Of a stretch of 64,000 bases of DNA, positions 23,441 through 32,837 are shown piece after piece. Each line of letters starts with the position of its first letter. Within the stretch, counting starts at the first letter, position 1. This stretch comes from Thermus aquaticus (GTDB lineage: Bacteria > Deinococcota > Deinococci > Deinococcales > Thermaceae): positions 1,155,766 through 1,219,765 of the forward strand of contig NZ_LHCI01000106.1 of the NCBI RefSeq assembly GCF_001280255.1, given 5' to 3'. The translations under genes were made by a program, and so were the position numbers. The notes beneath the pieces are model-generated. The model was not told where the DNA came from, did not search any database, and saw only the letters and a list, made by a program, of their open reading frames with translations.

Positions 23441-23698
23441 TTAGTCCTCAAAGCCGTATTCCCGGTCCAAGGCCTGCATCCTAATGGCGTAGACGAAGAT
23501 CAGGACGATGAAGACCCAGATGGCCCCCTGCTGGGCGATCCAGAAGCCCAAGGGCGGACCGCCGAAGAGCCGGATGCTGTTGAGAGCGGGGGCCAGCAAA
23601 ATGCCGAGCCCATAGGCCACCACCGCCCAGATCACCAGCAGGTTCCGGATCAGGGCCAGGTTCTTCCGCCAGTACTCCGCCAGCTTGCCTCCGTCCAT
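23441..23698 (-). CDS. DUF4212 small subunit of the sodium/solute symporter
   Basis: 85 residues from ATG 23698, which has SD GGGAGGG just upstream; an in-frame ATG at 23716 is less well placed. The family pattern is clear: YWRKNLALIRNLLVIWAVVA, PLGFWIAQQGAIWVFIVLI, then a charged C-terminus ALDREYGFED. There are two membrane helices. DUF4212 proteins occur next to VC_2705-type symporters and are called their small subunit. It heads the two-gene transport operon. Confidence 0.92.
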   Translation of the reverse strand: MDGGKLAEYWRKNLALIRNLLVIWAVVAYGLGILLAPALNSIRLFGGPPLGFWIAQQGAIWVFIVLIFVYAIRMQALDREYGFED

Positions 23699-23773
23699 AG
23701 CTCCCTCCCTTGCCAAACCGGATAGGGCCTTGGGGATGCGTAGGATTTGCCTTACCCCGGTTTGGTGGCGGTC

Positions 23774-23822
23774 ATCTTAGAGGCCCATGAGGAGGGTGTC
23801 AAGAAACGGGGGTTTTTTCGCT
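23774..23822 (-). promoter_or_regulatory. promoter of the DUF4212-symporter operon with shared upstream element
   Basis: Minus-strand -35 TTGACA (23797-23802), 17-bp spacer, -10 TAAGAT (23774-23779), a near-consensus promoter. Positions 23797-23822 match 28322-28347, upstream of the IclR-Acs gene, at 22 of 26 bases, and partly match the acs promoter at 28349-28374. The match extends beyond the -35, which suggests a common regulator. Confidence 0.8.
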
Positions 23823-23847
23823 ATGCGCTAAAGGGGCGGTTTCCCAG

Positions 23848-23879
23848 AAACAAAACCCCACCGGAGCTTCCCGGCGGGG
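23848..23879 (-). terminator. intrinsic terminator of the acs operon
   Basis: In the minus-strand RNA there is a 9-bp stem (CCCCGCCGG / CCGGTGGGG, one G-U) with a 6-base loop, followed by TTTTGTTT. It lies 15-45 bp after the acs stop codon at 23894. This is one of the few terminators in the window with a real U-tract. Confidence 0.88.
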
Positions 23880-23893
23880 TGGCCGTTTGGGCG

Positions 23894-25777
23894 CTACTCC
23901 TCGAGGGTGGAGAGGTCCCCGGGGTCTTTGCCCAGCTCCTGGGCCTTAAGAAGCCGCCGCAGGATCTTGCCGGAGCGGGTCTTGGGGAGCTTGTCCAGGA
24001 AGACCACCTCGCTCGGGGTGGCGATGGGGCCCAGCTCCCTTCGCACGTGCTGGACGATGCTGTCTTTAAGCTCCTCGGAAGGGGTCTGGCCCAGGCGCAA
24101 GACCACGAAGGCCTTGATGGCCTCCCCCTTGACGGGGTCGGGTACCCCGATCACCGCCGCCTCGGCCACGGCGGGGTGGGAGACCAGGGCGCTCTCCACG
24201 TCGGCGGTGCCGATGCGGTGCCCGGCCACGTTGAGGACGTTGTCGGCCCGGCCCAGGACGCTATAGTAGCCCTCCTCGTCCTGGCTGGCCACGTCCCCGG
24301 CCACGTAGACGTTGCCGGGGATCTCCCGCCAGTACTGCAGGTAGCGGTCGTGGTTGCCCCAGACGGTGCGCATCATGTGGGGGAAGGGGCGCTTGAGGAC
24401 CAGAAGCCCGCCCTGCCCCGGGGGCACGGGCCTCCCCGCCTCGTCCACCACCGCTGCCTCCACCCCGGGCAGGGCCACCCCGGCGAAGCCGGGCTTGGCG
24501 GGGAGGGTGAGGGGGGTGCCCAGGGTGGGGCCTCCCAGCTCCGTCTGCCACCAGTTGTCGGCCACGAAGCCCTGCCTCCCCTCGTCCACCAGGTGCTGGT
24601 AGGCGAAGCGCAGGGCCTCGGGGTTCAGGGGCTCCCCGGCCACGGCGATGAGGCGAAGGCTGGAGAGGTCGTACTTCCTCGGCCACTCGGGGCCGAACTT
24701 CATGAACATGCGCACCGCCGTGGGGGCGGTGAACATGACGTTCACCCGGTAGCGCTCCACCGCCCGCCAGATGGCCCCGGGGTCCGGGTAGTCGGGGGCC
24801 CCTTCCCGCAGGACGCTGGTGATGCCCTCCAGGAGAGGGGCGTAGACGATGTAGGAGTGGCCCACGATCCAGCCGATGTCGCTGGTGGCCCAGAAGAGGT
24901 CGTCGTCCTTGACGTCAAAGAAGGTGCGCAGGTGGTAGGTAGTGCCCACCATGTACCCGTCGTGCACGTGAACCACGCCCTTGGGCTTTCCCGTGGAGCC
25001 CGAGGTGTAGAGGATGAAGAGGGGGTGCTCGGCCTCCACCATCTCCGCCCGGGCCTCGGGCGGGTGGCCGAAGAGGAGCTCCTCAAAGTCGTAGTGCCCC
25101 GGGGGAAGCTCCGCCTTGCCCAGGCGCTGGAACCAGACCACCTTGAGGGGGAGGTCGCGGATGGCCTCCTCGGCGATGGAGCGGAGGTCCACCACCTTGC
25201 CCCGCCTATAGCTCACGTCCCCGGCGATGAGGAGCTTGGCCCCGGCGTCCAGAATCCGCTCCCTTAAGGCCCCCACGCCGAGGCCGGCGTAGACCACGCT
25301 GTGGATGGCCCCCAGGTAGGCGGTGGCCAGCATGGCCAGGATACCCTCCGGGGTGAGGGGCATGTAGATGACCACCCGGTCGCCCTTCCCCACCCCCAGG
25401 GCCTTCAGGGCCGTGGCCAGGCGGCGCACCCGGTCCAGAAGCTCCCCGTAGGTGAGCTTGGCCTCTTGGCCTTCCTCGGAGAGGTAGAGGAGGGCCACCT
25501 TGTTCCTGAGGCCCCGCTCCACGTTGCGTTCCAGGGCGTTGTACACGGCGTTGGTGGTGCCCCCCAAGAACCAGCAGTGCTCGGGCAGGTTCCACTCCAG
25601 GACCCTCTCAAAGGGTTTCTCCCAGTAAAAGCGCCTGGCCCACGCCCCCCAGAAGCCCTCGGGGTCCTCGAGGCTCCGCCGGTACTCCCCATAGAAGTCC
25701 TGGAGGTTGGCCGCCTTCCTCAGGTGCTCCGGTGCCCAAAGCTTTTCCTCGCTCTTAAGAATCTTTTCCACCGCCAT
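23894..25777 (-). CDS. acs: acetyl-CoA synthetase paralogue 1 (AMP-forming)
   Basis: About 627 residues. AMP-binding motif [56 protein letters not shown] and the C-terminal catalytic lysine region [12 protein letters not shown]. The canonical acetate enzyme has WWQTETGG; the Thr-to-Leu change here could alter the acyl pocket. It makes acyl-CoA through acyl-AMP. Start ATG 25777 (SD GGAGG 6 bp upstream) lies within the 3' end of the IclR-Acs gene. A nearer ATG at 25783 is too close to the SD. The Lys may be acetylation-controlled, as in known Acs (family knowledge). Confidence 0.93.
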   Translation of the reverse strand: MAVEKILKSEEKLWAPEHLRKAANLQDFYGEYRRSLEDPEGFWGAWARRFYWEKPFERVLEWNLPEHCWFLGGTTNAVYNALERNVERGLRNKVALLYLSEEGQEAKLTYGELLDRVRRLATALKALGVGKGDRVVIYMPLTPEGILAMLATAYLGAIHSVVYAGLGVGALRERILDAGAKLLIAGDVSYRRGKVVDLRSIAEEAIRDLPLKVVWFQRLGKAELPPGHYDFEELLFGHPPEARAEMVEAEHPLFILYTSGSTGKPKGVVHVHDGYMVGTTYHLRTFFDVKDDDLFWATSDIGWIVGHSYIVYAPLLEGITSVLREGAPDYPDPGAIWRAVERYRVNVMFTAPTAVRMFMKFGPEWPRKYDLSSLRLIAVAGEPLNPEALRFAYQHLVDEGRQGFVADNWWQTELGGPTLGTPLTLPAKPGFAGVALPGVEAAVVDEAGRPVPPGQGGLLVLKRPFPHMMRTVWGNHDRYLQYWREIPGNVYVAGDVASQDEEGYYSVLGRADNVLNVAGHRIGTADVESALVSHPAVAEAAVIGVPDPVKGEAIKAFVVLRLGQTPSEELKDSIVQHVRRELGPIATPSEVVFLDKLPKTRSGKILRRLLKAQELGKDPGDLSTLEE

Positions 25778-28289
25778 AACCATCCTCCAGCCCCGAGGTG
25801 TCCCCCGGGTCCACGCCCAAAAGCTCGGCCTTGAGAAGCCGCCTCAGGATCTTGCCGCTCCGGGTGCGGGGGAGGCTTTCGGTGAAGAAGACCTCCACCG
25901 GCCCCAAAGGCCCCAGGTGGCAGAAGAGGTGGGCCTTGAGCTTCTCCGCCAGAAGGGGCTTCAGCTCTTCGGGCAGGTCCTTGGTCCTGGGCACGACGAA
26001 GAGGACCAGCCTCTCCCCCTCCTCCCCGGGCAGGCCGATGGCGGCGGCCTCGGCCACCTGGGGGTGGGTGAGGAGGGCCGCCTCCACCTCGGCGGTGCCC
26101 AGCCTGGCCTCCCCCAGCTTGATGACCTCTTCGGAGCGGCCCAGGATGCGGAAGTACCCCTCCTCGTCCATGAGGGCCAGGTCCCCCGTGAGGTAGAGCC
26201 CGCCCCGCCAGGGGTTCTCCCCTCCCAGGAGGCCCACCAGCTGGGCCGGCCCCGCCCGTAGGAGGACCAGGTGGCCCCTCTCCCCCGGGGGCAGGACCCG
26301 TCCCTCGCCGTCCACTACCCGGGCCTCCACCCCGGGCAGGGGTACCCCCACGAAGCCGGGCTTGGCCGGGAGGGGAAGGGGGGTGGCCAGGGCCGGGGCT
26401 CCCAGCTCCGTCTGCCACCAGTTGTCCAGGGGCCAGGCCAGGTTCTCCCTGGTCCAGCGCCAGACCTCGGGGGCCAGGGCTTCCCCCACGCTGCCCACGA
26501 GCCTTAGCCCCGTGGGCCTGGCCTCCCCGTGGCGGCGTAGGGTGCGGAGGACCGTGGGGGAGGTGAGGAGGACCCTCACGCCCAGGCGTTCCAGCCTCTG
26601 GTAGAAGGCGCTGGGGCTGGGGTGGTCGGGCCGGTCCTCCAAGAGGAGGCTCGTCCCCCCGAGGAAGAGGGGAGCGTAGAGGCCGAAGGAGTGGCCCACG
26701 ATCCAGAAGAGGTCGGCGGTGGTGTGGAAGACTTCTCCGGGTTTCAGGTCAAAGAGGTGGCGCAGGGCCCAGGCCACGCCCACCATGTACCCCCCGTGGC
26801 CGTGGACCACCCCTTTGGGCGTGCCCGTGGAGCCCGAGGTGTGGAGGAGGAAGAGGGGGTGGGAGGAGGGGACGGGGAGGGCCTCCTGGGGCTTGCCCTC
26901 CATGGCCCGTTCCAGAAACTCCGTGGTGCCCCTCCGGTGCCAGAGGACAGGGAGGTCTAGGCCCGAGAGGGCGGCCTCCACCGCCGCCCGGGTGGGCGCG
27001 AACCGGCCCCTTAGGTAGTACCCGTCGGCGGCGATGAGGAGGCGGGCTTCGCCCTTTAGGAGCCGCTGGCGCAGGACCTCGGGGCCCAGGCCCATGGGCA
27101 GGGCCATGTGGACCGCCCCCAGGCGGGCGCAGGCCAGCATGGCGATGGCCGCTTCCACCCCCGTGGGCAGGTAGAGGGCTACCCGGTCCCCCGGACCCAC
27201 CCCCAGGTCCTTCAGCACCCCCGCTAGGCGGGCGGAGAGGTCGTGGAGTTCCCGATAGGTCCACTTCTCCAGGGTCCCTTCCCCGTCCAGGGTGAGGAGG
27301 GCCACCTGCTGGCTCCTTTCCGGGAGGTGGCGGTCTAGGGCGTTCAGGGCGGCGTTGGTGAGGCCCCCTTGGAACCAGGCCCGGCTTTCGGCGTCATACA
27401 CCCTCTCCCAGGGCCTGGCCCAAAGGAGCCCTTGGGCGAAGTCGCCCCAGAAGCCTTCCGGGTCCTCGAGGCTCTGGCGGTAGAGGGCGGGGAAGTCCTG
27501 GAGGTTGGCCTTTTCCAAAAGCTCACTAGGGGGCTCCACCACCTCCACCTGGGGCCCCACCTCGGCGGGCGGGGGGAGGGGAGGGGGCTCGGGGGCGGGC
27601 AGGTGGGCGGAGACCTGGGCCACCTCCGAGAGGGCCCGGGCCAGGCGGCTGAAGGCGAAGGGGAAGCGCCGGGCGGGCACCACCACCCCCAAAGCCCCCA
27701 GAACCTCCCCCTTGGGGCCCAGGAGGGGGGCCGCCAGGGCGGAGATCCCCAGGGCGTACTCCTCCATCCCCACCGCCAGCCCCGAGGCCCGGACCCGCTC
27801 CAGCTCGGCCTCGAGGGCCAAGGGGTCGGTGAGGGTGTAGGGGGTCTTGGGGAAGAGGGGGGGGACGGGCAGGACCCCGTGGGCCAGGAGGACCTTGCCC
27901 AGGGCCAGGGCGTGGGCCTCGGGGGGCAGGGTCTCCCCCAGGGGGTTGGGCTGGCCCTGCCGCCCCCGGGTCTTGAGCCGGACCCCTTCCGGGGTGAGGA
28001 GGGCCAGGTAGCACCGCTCCCGGGTCCTCAGGTAGAGCTCCTCCAGGGCCTCCTCCAGGAAGCCCTGGGCCTTAGGGGCGGGCCGGGCCCGGGCCAGGGT
28101 GTACCGCCCTTCCCCTTTGACGGCGAAGCCCTCCTCCACCAGGCTGTTGAGGAGGGCGTAGGCGGCGGAGAGGCTCCGGCCCAGGTGCCTGGCCACCTCC
28201 TTGGCCTCCACCCCTTCCGGGTGCTCCGCCAGATAGGCCAGGACGCGCAGGGCCGCCTGCACCGTGGAAAGCCCCTTTCGCCGCGGCAT
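25755..28289 (-). CDS. IclR-family regulator fused to an acetyl-CoA synthetase-like enzyme
   Basis: 844 residues. Residues ~5-65 are an IclR winged helix ([35 protein letters not shown]). Residues ~70-240 match the IclR effector domain. A proline-rich linker (~245-265) leads to a full acyl-CoA synthetase: [52 protein letters not shown]. The motif GRxDDVINVAGHR reads [15 protein letters not shown]. Start ATG 28289 is preferred because its -10 (28298-28303) lies 8 bp upstream, making the mRNA leaderless; ATG 28349 would lie upstream of the promoter. The ORF is continuous and overlaps acs1. Confidence 0.88.
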   Translation of the reverse strand: MPRRKGLSTVQAALRVLAYLAEHPEGVEAKEVARHLGRSLSAAYALLNSLVEEGFAVKGEGRYTLARARPAPKAQGFLEEALEELYLRTRERCYLALLTPEGVRLKTRGRQGQPNPLGETLPPEAHALALGKVLLAHGVLPVPPLFPKTPYTLTDPLALEAELERVRASGLAVGMEEYALGISALAAPLLGPKGEVLGALGVVVPARRFPFAFSRLARALSEVAQVSAHLPAPEPPPLPPPAEVGPQVEVVEPPSELLEKANLQDFPALYRQSLEDPEGFWGDFAQGLLWARPWERVYDAESRAWFQGGLTNAALNALDRHLPERSQQVALLTLDGEGTLEKWTYRELHDLSARLAGVLKDLGVGPGDRVALYLPTGVEAAIAMLACARLGAVHMALPMGLGPEVLRQRLLKGEARLLIAADGYYLRGRFAPTRAAVEAALSGLDLPVLWHRRGTTEFLERAMEGKPQEALPVPSSHPLFLLHTSGSTGTPKGVVHGHGGYMVGVAWALRHLFDLKPGEVFHTTADLFWIVGHSFGLYAPLFLGGTSLLLEDRPDHPSPSAFYQRLERLGVRVLLTSPTVLRTLRRHGEARPTGLRLVGSVGEALAPEVWRWTRENLAWPLDNWWQTELGAPALATPLPLPAKPGFVGVPLPGVEARVVDGEGRVLPPGERGHLVLLRAGPAQLVGLLGGENPWRGGLYLTGDLALMDEEGYFRILGRSEEVIKLGEARLGTAEVEAALLTHPQVAEAAAIGLPGEEGERLVLFVVPRTKDLPEELKPLLAEKLKAHLFCHLGPLGPVEVFFTESLPRTRSGKILRRLLKAELLGVDPGDTSGLEDGYGGGKDS

Positions 28290-28297
28290 CTGGCCCC

Positions 28298-28327
28298 ATC
28301 TTCCCGAGGGAAAAGGCCCGCTGTCAA
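28298..28327 (-). promoter_or_regulatory. promoter of the IclR-Acs/acs1 operon
   Basis: Minus-strand -35 TTGACA (28322-28327), 18-bp spacer, -10 GAAGAT (28298-28303). The start point is predicted next to ATG 28289. The bases from the -35 outward (28322-28347) are shared with the symporter promoter. Confidence 0.75.
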
Positions 28328-28348
28328 GAAAAGGGAGATTTTTCGCCA

Positions 28349-28398
28349 TTTCGCAAACCCCCTTTTTCTTGACCCCGTGGGCCCGGGCCGCCTATCCT
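28349..28398 (+). promoter_or_regulatory. acs: promoter of acs (plus strand) with shared upstream element
   Basis: -35 TTGACC (28369-28374), 18-bp spacer, -10 TATCCT (28393-28398). The upstream part TTTCGCAAACCCCC-T-rich-TTGAC resembles the elements at the two other acetate promoters. It is back to back with the IclR-Acs promoter, and 28341-28357 contains paired GCGAAA-type boxes that a dimeric regulator could bind. Confidence 0.75.
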
Positions 28399-28418
28399 CG
28401 GAAAGCGAAGGAGGACCT

Positions 28419-30365
28419 ATGGACCGGATTGAGGGTGTGCTCAAGGAGGAGCGGGTCTTTTACCCTAGCGAGGCGTTCCGCAAGCAGGCCCACATCGGGA
28501 GCGAGGAGGAGTACGAAAGGCTCTACCGGGAGAGCCTCGAGGACCCCGAGGGCTTCTGGGGACGGGTGGCCTCGGAGCTCCACTGGTTCACCCCCTGGCA
28601 GAAGGTCCTGGAGGGGGACCTGCCCCACCCCAAGTGGTTCGTGGGGGGCAGGACCAACCTCTCCTACAACGCCCTGGACCGCCACCTGGGGACCTGGCGC
28701 AAAAACAAGGCCGCCCTCATCTGGGAGGGGGAGCCGGGGGAGGAGCGGGTCCTCACCTACCACGACCTCTGGCGGGAGGTGCAGAAGTTCGCCAACGTCC
28801 TCAAGCGCCTGGGGGTCAAGAAGGGGGACCGGGTCACCATCTACCTGCCCATGATCCCCGAGGCGGCCATCGCCATGCTGGCCTGTACCCGCATCGGGGC
28901 GGTGCACTCCGTGGTCTTTGGGGGCTTTTCCTCGGGGGCGCTGGCGGACCGCATCAAGGACGCCGAGGCCAAGGTCCTCATTACCGCCGACGGGGGTTAC
29001 CGCCGGGGGAGCATCGTCCCCCTCAAGCAAAACGCCGACGAGGCCCTGAAGGAGACCCCCAGCGTGGAGCACGTGGTGGTGGTGCGCCGCACCGGGGAGG
29101 AGGTGCCCATGACCCCGGGCCGGGACCACTGGTGGCACGAGCTCATGGAGGTGGTCTCCGACCGGGCGGACCCCGAGCCCATGGAGGCGGAAGACCCCCT
29201 CTTCATCCTCTACACCTCGGGCTCCACCGGGAAGCCCAAGGGCGTCCTCCACACCCTGGGCGGGTACATGACCTACGTCTACTACACCACCAAGCTGGTC
29301 TTTGACCTCAAGGACGAGGACGTGTACTGGTGCACTGCCGACGTGGGCTGGATCACCGGGCACTCCTACGTGGTCTACGGCCCTCTCCTCAACGGGGCCA
29401 CCACGGTCATGTACGAGGGGGCCCCCAACTGGCCCGAGCCCGACCGCTTCTGGCAGATCGTGGACAAGTACGGGGTCACCATCTTCTACACCGCCCCCAC
29501 CGCCATCCGGGCCTTCATGAAGTGGGGGGAGAACTGGCCCTTAAAGCACCGCCTGGACACCCTCCGCCTTCTCGGGACCGTGGGCGAGCCCATCAACCCC
29601 GAGGCCTGGCTTTGGTACTACCAGGTGATCGGCAAGGGGCGTTGCCCCATCGTGGACACCTGGTGGCAGACGGAGACCGGGGGCATCATGATCACCACCC
29701 TGCCCGGGGCCCACGCCATGAAGCCCGGGCATGCCGGCAAGCCCTTCTTCGGCATCAGGCCGGAGATCCTGGACTCCGAGCACCGGCCCGTGGAGAACCC
29801 CAACGAGGGCGGGCACCTCTGCATCACCCGGCCCTGGCCCAGCATGCTCCGCACCGTCTGGGGGGACCCGGAGCGCTTCATCCAGCAGTACTTCAGCCAG
29901 CACCCCGGGGTCTACTTCACCGGGGACGGGGCCAGGCGCGACCAGGACGGCTACTACCTGATCCTGGGCCGGGTGGACGACGTCCTCAACGTGGCCGGGC
30001 ACCGGCTTGGCACCATGGAGATTGAGTCGGCCCTGGTCTCCCACCCCGCCGTGGCCGAGGCGGCGGTGGTGGGCCGGCCCGATCCCCTGAAGGGAGAGGC
30101 CATCGTGGCCTTCGTCACCCTGAAGGAGGGCCACACTCCCTCCGGGGCCCTGGGGGAGGAGCTCAAGGCCCACGTGGCCAAGGTCATCGGCCCCATCGCC
30201 CGCCCCGACGAGGTGCGCTTCACCGACGCCCTGCCCAAGACCCGCTCCGGCAAGATCATGCGCCGCCTCCTGCGGCAGATCGCCGCCGGGGAGCAGGAGA
30301 TCAAGGGGGACACCTCCACCCTCGAGGACCGCTCCGTGGTGGAGAGGCTGAAGCAGGGCTCCTAA
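28419..30365 (+). CDS. acs: acetyl-CoA synthetase (canonical)
   Basis: 648 residues, the normal length. All canonical motifs are present: [70 protein letters not shown] and [15 protein letters not shown] (catalytic Lys). It activates acetate to acetyl-CoA through acetyl-AMP. Start ATG 28419 has SD AAGGAGG (28408-28414). It is transcribed divergently from the IclR-Acs gene and closed by a strong hairpin. Of the three paralogues this is the most standard acetate enzyme. Confidence 0.97.
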   Translation: MDRIEGVLKEERVFYPSEAFRKQAHIGSEEEYERLYRESLEDPEGFWGRVASELHWFTPWQKVLEGDLPHPKWFVGGRTNLSYNALDRHLGTWRKNKAALIWEGEPGEERVLTYHDLWREVQKFANVLKRLGVKKGDRVTIYLPMIPEAAIAMLACTRIGAVHSVVFGGFSSGALADRIKDAEAKVLITADGGYRRGSIVPLKQNADEALKETPSVEHVVVVRRTGEEVPMTPGRDHWWHELMEVVSDRADPEPMEAEDPLFILYTSGSTGKPKGVLHTLGGYMTYVYYTTKLVFDLKDEDVYWCTADVGWITGHSYVVYGPLLNGATTVMYEGAPNWPEPDRFWQIVDKYGVTIFYTAPTAIRAFMKWGENWPLKHRLDTLRLLGTVGEPINPEAWLWYYQVIGKGRCPIVDTWWQTETGGIMITTLPGAHAMKPGHAGKPFFGIRPEILDSEHRPVENPNEGGHLCITRPWPSMLRTVWGDPERFIQQYFSQHPGVYFTGDGARRDQDGYYLILGRVDDVLNVAGHRLGTMEIESALVSHPAVAEAAVVGRPDPLKGEAIVAFVTLKEGHTPSGALGEELKAHVAKVIGPIARPDEVRFTDALPKTRSGKIMRRLLRQIAAGEQEIKGDTSTLEDRSVVERLKQGS

Positions 30366-30381
30366 GCCTCAGGCCTACCGG

Positions 30382-30415
30382 GGCCCCCATCCTGGCTTGC
30401 GCCAGGATGGGGCGG
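30382..30415. terminator. bidirectional hairpin terminator
   Basis: An inverted repeat around 30385-30412 (CCCCATCCTGG / CCAGGATGGGG) with a loop that is GCAA on the minus RNA. It lies between convergent acs and the NTF2-like gene, whose stop codon begins at 30420 on the minus strand. It has the same architecture as the elements at 2206 and 42681. Confidence 0.8.
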
Positions 30416-30417
30416 TT

Positions 30418-30798
30418 CTACTGGGCCGGGCTCTTGTGGACGTGGACCACCTTCCACCCCTCGGGAAAGCGCACGGCCACCCGGCTCTCGTTGACGGCGG
30501 TGTGCCTGAGGCCCCCTTCCTCCTCCACGGTGAGGAGGAGGGTGTAGCTGAAGATGGCCACGTCGCCGTAAAGCTGCAGGCGCCGCTCCAGGAGGTCCAC
30601 CCGGTAGGGGCGGCCCCGGGTGGCCCACCGCCTTTCCGTCATGAAGAGGTGGAAGGGGAGGCCGTCCAAGCGGTGGGGGGTCACGAACCACTCGTAAAGG
30701 GATAGCTCCTCGTGGGTGGTGGCCTTATACCCTTCGGGGTCGCCGTCGTAGATGCTCTTGAGGTGCCTTTCCAGAAAGGCCCAAAGCGCCTCTTCCAT
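30418..30798 (-). CDS. NTF2-like (CaMKII association/SnoaL-type) protein
   Basis: 126 residues from ATG 30798, which has SD GGGAGGTGAGG directly before it and follows the mutase stop by 2 bp. The sequence LERHLKSIYDGDPEGYKATTHEELSLYEWF and the closing PEGWKVVHVHKS match small NTF2-like domains of the DUF4440/CaMKII-AD type. Function unknown; such domains bind small acidic ligands or act as stress proteins. It is coupled to methylmalonyl-CoA mutase. Confidence 0.75.
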   Translation of the reverse strand: MEEALWAFLERHLKSIYDGDPEGYKATTHEELSLYEWFVTPHRLDGLPFHLFMTERRWATRGRPYRVDLLERRLQLYGDVAIFSYTLLLTVEEEGGLRHTAVNESRVAVRFPEGWKVVHVHKSPAQ

Positions 30799-30800
30799 CC

Positions 30801-32345
30801 TCACCTCCCGGGCTGGTACTCCCCCCACTCCTCCCTCAAGACCCCGCAGACCTCGCCCAGGGTGGCCCGGCGCCGGAAGGCCTCCAGCACATAGGGAAAG
30901 AGGTTCTCGCTTCCCCTCGCCGCCCGCCTCAGGTTCTCCAGGCCCACCCGGACGCTCTCCCCGTCCCGGTTGCGCTTAAACTCGGCCACTTCCCGCTTGC
31001 GCTTCTCGTGGAGCTCGGGGTCTATGCGCTGGACGGGGACGGGCTCGTTGAGGGGGCTCTTTGGGTCCTGGAAGCGGTTGACCCCCACGATGATCCTCTT
31101 GCCCTCCTCCACCTCCTTCTGGAACTGCCAGGCGGACTCCTCTATGGCCCGGTGGAAGTAGCCCGCCTCCACGGCGGCCACCGCGCCCCCCAGGGCCTCT
31201 ATCTCCCCGAGGAGCCTCTCCGCCTCCCGTTCCAGGGCCTCGGTGAGGTGCTCCACGTAGAAGCTCCCTCCCAAGGGGTCCACGGCCCGGGTGACCCCGC
31301 TCTCGTAGGCCAGGATCTGCTGGGTCCTCAGGGCCAGGAGGGCGCTTTTCTCCGTGGGCAGGCCCAGGGCCTCATCGTAGGCGTTGGTGTGGAGGCTCTG
31401 CGTGCCCCCTAGGACGGCGGCCAGGGCCTGGTAGGCGGTGCGCACCACGTTGTTCAGGGGCTCCTGGGCGGTCAGGGTGGAGCCCCCGGTCTGGGTGTGG
31501 AAGCGGAGCATCCAGCTTTTGGGGTCCTTGGCCCCGAACTCCTCCCGCATGATGCGGGCCCAGAGGCGCCGCGCCGCCCGGAACTTGGCGACCTCCTCAA
31601 AGATGTCGTTGTGGGCGGCGAAGAAGAAGGAGAGCCTGGGGGCGAAGCGGTCAATGTCCAGGCCCCGTTCCAAAGCCGCCCGCACGTAGGCCTTGCCGTC
31701 CGCCAGGGTGAAGGCGATCTCCTGGGCGGCGGTGGCCCCGGCCTCGCGGATGTGGTAACCGGAGATGCTGATGGTGTTCCACCGGGGCACCTTTTGGCTG
31801 CAGAACTCAAAGATGTCGGTCACGAGCCGCATGGAGGGGCCCGGCGGGTAGATGTAGGTGCCCCGGGCGAAGTACTCCTTGAGGATGTCGTTCTGCACCG
31901 TGCCCGAGACCTTTTCCCAGGGGACTCCCTGCTTCTCCGCCACCAGGAGGTAAAGGGCCAGGAGCATCATGGCGGGGGCGTTGATGGTCATGCTGGTGGA
32001 GACCTGGTCCAGGGGGATGCCCTGGAAGAGCTTCTCCATGTCCGCCAGCGTGGCGATGGACACCCCCACCCGCCCCACCTCCCCCACGCTCATGGGGTGG
32101 TCGGGGTCCAGGCCCAGCTGGGTGGGGAGGTCAAAGGCCACGCTGAGGCCCGTCTGCCCCTGGGCCAGGAGGTATCGGTAGCGGGCGTTGGTCTCCTCGG
32201 CGGTGGAGAAGCCGGCGTACTGGCGCATGGTCCAGGGCCTCTCCAGGTACATCCTGGGGTAGATGCCCCGGGTGAAGGGGTACTCCCCCGGGCGGCCCAG
32301 CTTTTCCCGGTAGCCTTCGGGCAGGGACTCAAAGAGGCCTTCCAT
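30801..32345 (-). CDS. methylmalonyl-CoA mutase large (catalytic) subunit
   Basis: 514 residues, covering only the substrate-binding barrel: [73 protein letters not shown] (catalytic-type His), [17 protein letters not shown] and [16 protein letters not shown]. The B12-binding domain is absent and must be supplied by a separate small subunit, not encoded in this window. The enzyme interconverts methylmalonyl-CoA and succinyl-CoA in propionate catabolism, which fits the acyl-CoA synthetases next door. Confidence 0.93.
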   Translation of the reverse strand: MEGLFESLPEGYREKLGRPGEYPFTRGIYPRMYLERPWTMRQYAGFSTAEETNARYRYLLAQGQTGLSVAFDLPTQLGLDPDHPMSVGEVGRVGVSIATLADMEKLFQGIPLDQVSTSMTINAPAMMLLALYLLVAEKQGVPWEKVSGTVQNDILKEYFARGTYIYPPGPSMRLVTDIFEFCSQKVPRWNTISISGYHIREAGATAAQEIAFTLADGKAYVRAALERGLDIDRFAPRLSFFFAAHNDIFEEVAKFRAARRLWARIMREEFGAKDPKSWMLRFHTQTGGSTLTAQEPLNNVVRTAYQALAAVLGGTQSLHTNAYDEALGLPTEKSALLALRTQQILAYESGVTRAVDPLGGSFYVEHLTEALEREAERLLGEIEALGGAVAAVEAGYFHRAIEESAWQFQKEVEEGKRIIVGVNRFQDPKSPLNEPVPVQRIDPELHEKRKREVAEFKRNRDGESVRVGLENLRRAARGSENLFPYVLEAFRRRATLGEVCGVLREEWGEYQPGR

Positions 32346-32354
32346 GCCCTAGTT

Positions 32355-32486
32355 TTACAGGAGGCGGAGGAGGAGAAGGAAGAGGAAGAGGAGGCCCAAG
32401 ATGAGGAGAAGGGGCGGGAGGAGGAGGCTATAGAGGGCTAGGACCATGGCCAGAAAGTCCTTCCAGTCGGGCTTCGCCTCCTTCAC
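32355..32486 (-). CDS. 43-residue single-helix membrane protein
   Basis: VKEAKPDWKDFLAMVLALYS followed by a long Leu/Pro helix ending LLLLRLL. The GTG at 32486 lies 6 bp after a -10 TACAAT (32493-32498), suggesting leaderless expression. The gene is one amphipathic N-terminus plus one membrane helix. It is short and its reality rests on the promoter position and the charged-then-hydrophobic pattern. A longer in-frame extension upstream overlaps the HxlR-like gene and is unlikely. Confidence 0.5.
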   Translation of the reverse strand: MKEAKPDWKDFLAMVLALYSLLLPPLLLILGLLFLFLLLLRLL

Positions 32487-32531
32487 GCCCCCATTGTAGC
32501 CCCACGCTTTCCCTTTTGATAGCATTAGGCC

Positions 32532-32837
32532 ATGGCCCTCTCCAAGAACGCCCGCAAGGTCCTCAAGGTCCTGGCCCGGCGGGGGGCCCCGGAGATCCTT
32601 CTGGCCCTGGGCCGGGGGCCTTCCCGCTTTTCCGATCTGCAGGCCTACCTCCTCCTCTCCCCCCGGACCCTGGCGGAGAGGCTTCGGGAGTATCACCTTC
32701 TGGGCTTCGTGGAGAGGCGGGCCTTCCCCGAGGTGCCGCCCCGGGTAGAATACACCCTGACCGCCCGGGGTAAGCGGGTACTGGAGTTTCTCCGCGCATT
32801 GGAGGAGACCCTGGATTCCGAGGAGGTTAAGCGGTGA
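32532..32837 (+). CDS. HxlR-type winged-helix regulator
   Basis: 101 residues: RRGAPEILLALGRGPSRFSD, SPRTLAERLREYHLLGFVER and RVEYTLTARGKRVLEFL. This is the HxlR/MarR-like pattern (RF-D-L, LT--L--L---GL--R, P-VEY-LT--G). The gene overlaps minD by 4 bp (GTGA). The ATG lies about 6 bp after a -10-like TAGCAT (32520-32525). It may regulate its own min operon. HxlR proteins often sense electrophiles, but no sensing cysteine is present here. Confidence 0.8.
   Translation: MALSKNARKVLKVLARRGAPEILLALGRGPSRFSDLQAYLLLSPRTLAERLREYHLLGFVERRAFPEVPPRVEYTLTARGKRVLEFLRALEETLDSEEVKR

Noticed and set aside
21636-23444. A 602-codon plus-strand open frame over the symporter
   Set aside because: Low-complexity His/Gly/Asp-rich translation, antisense to a clear membrane transporter; a composition artefact.
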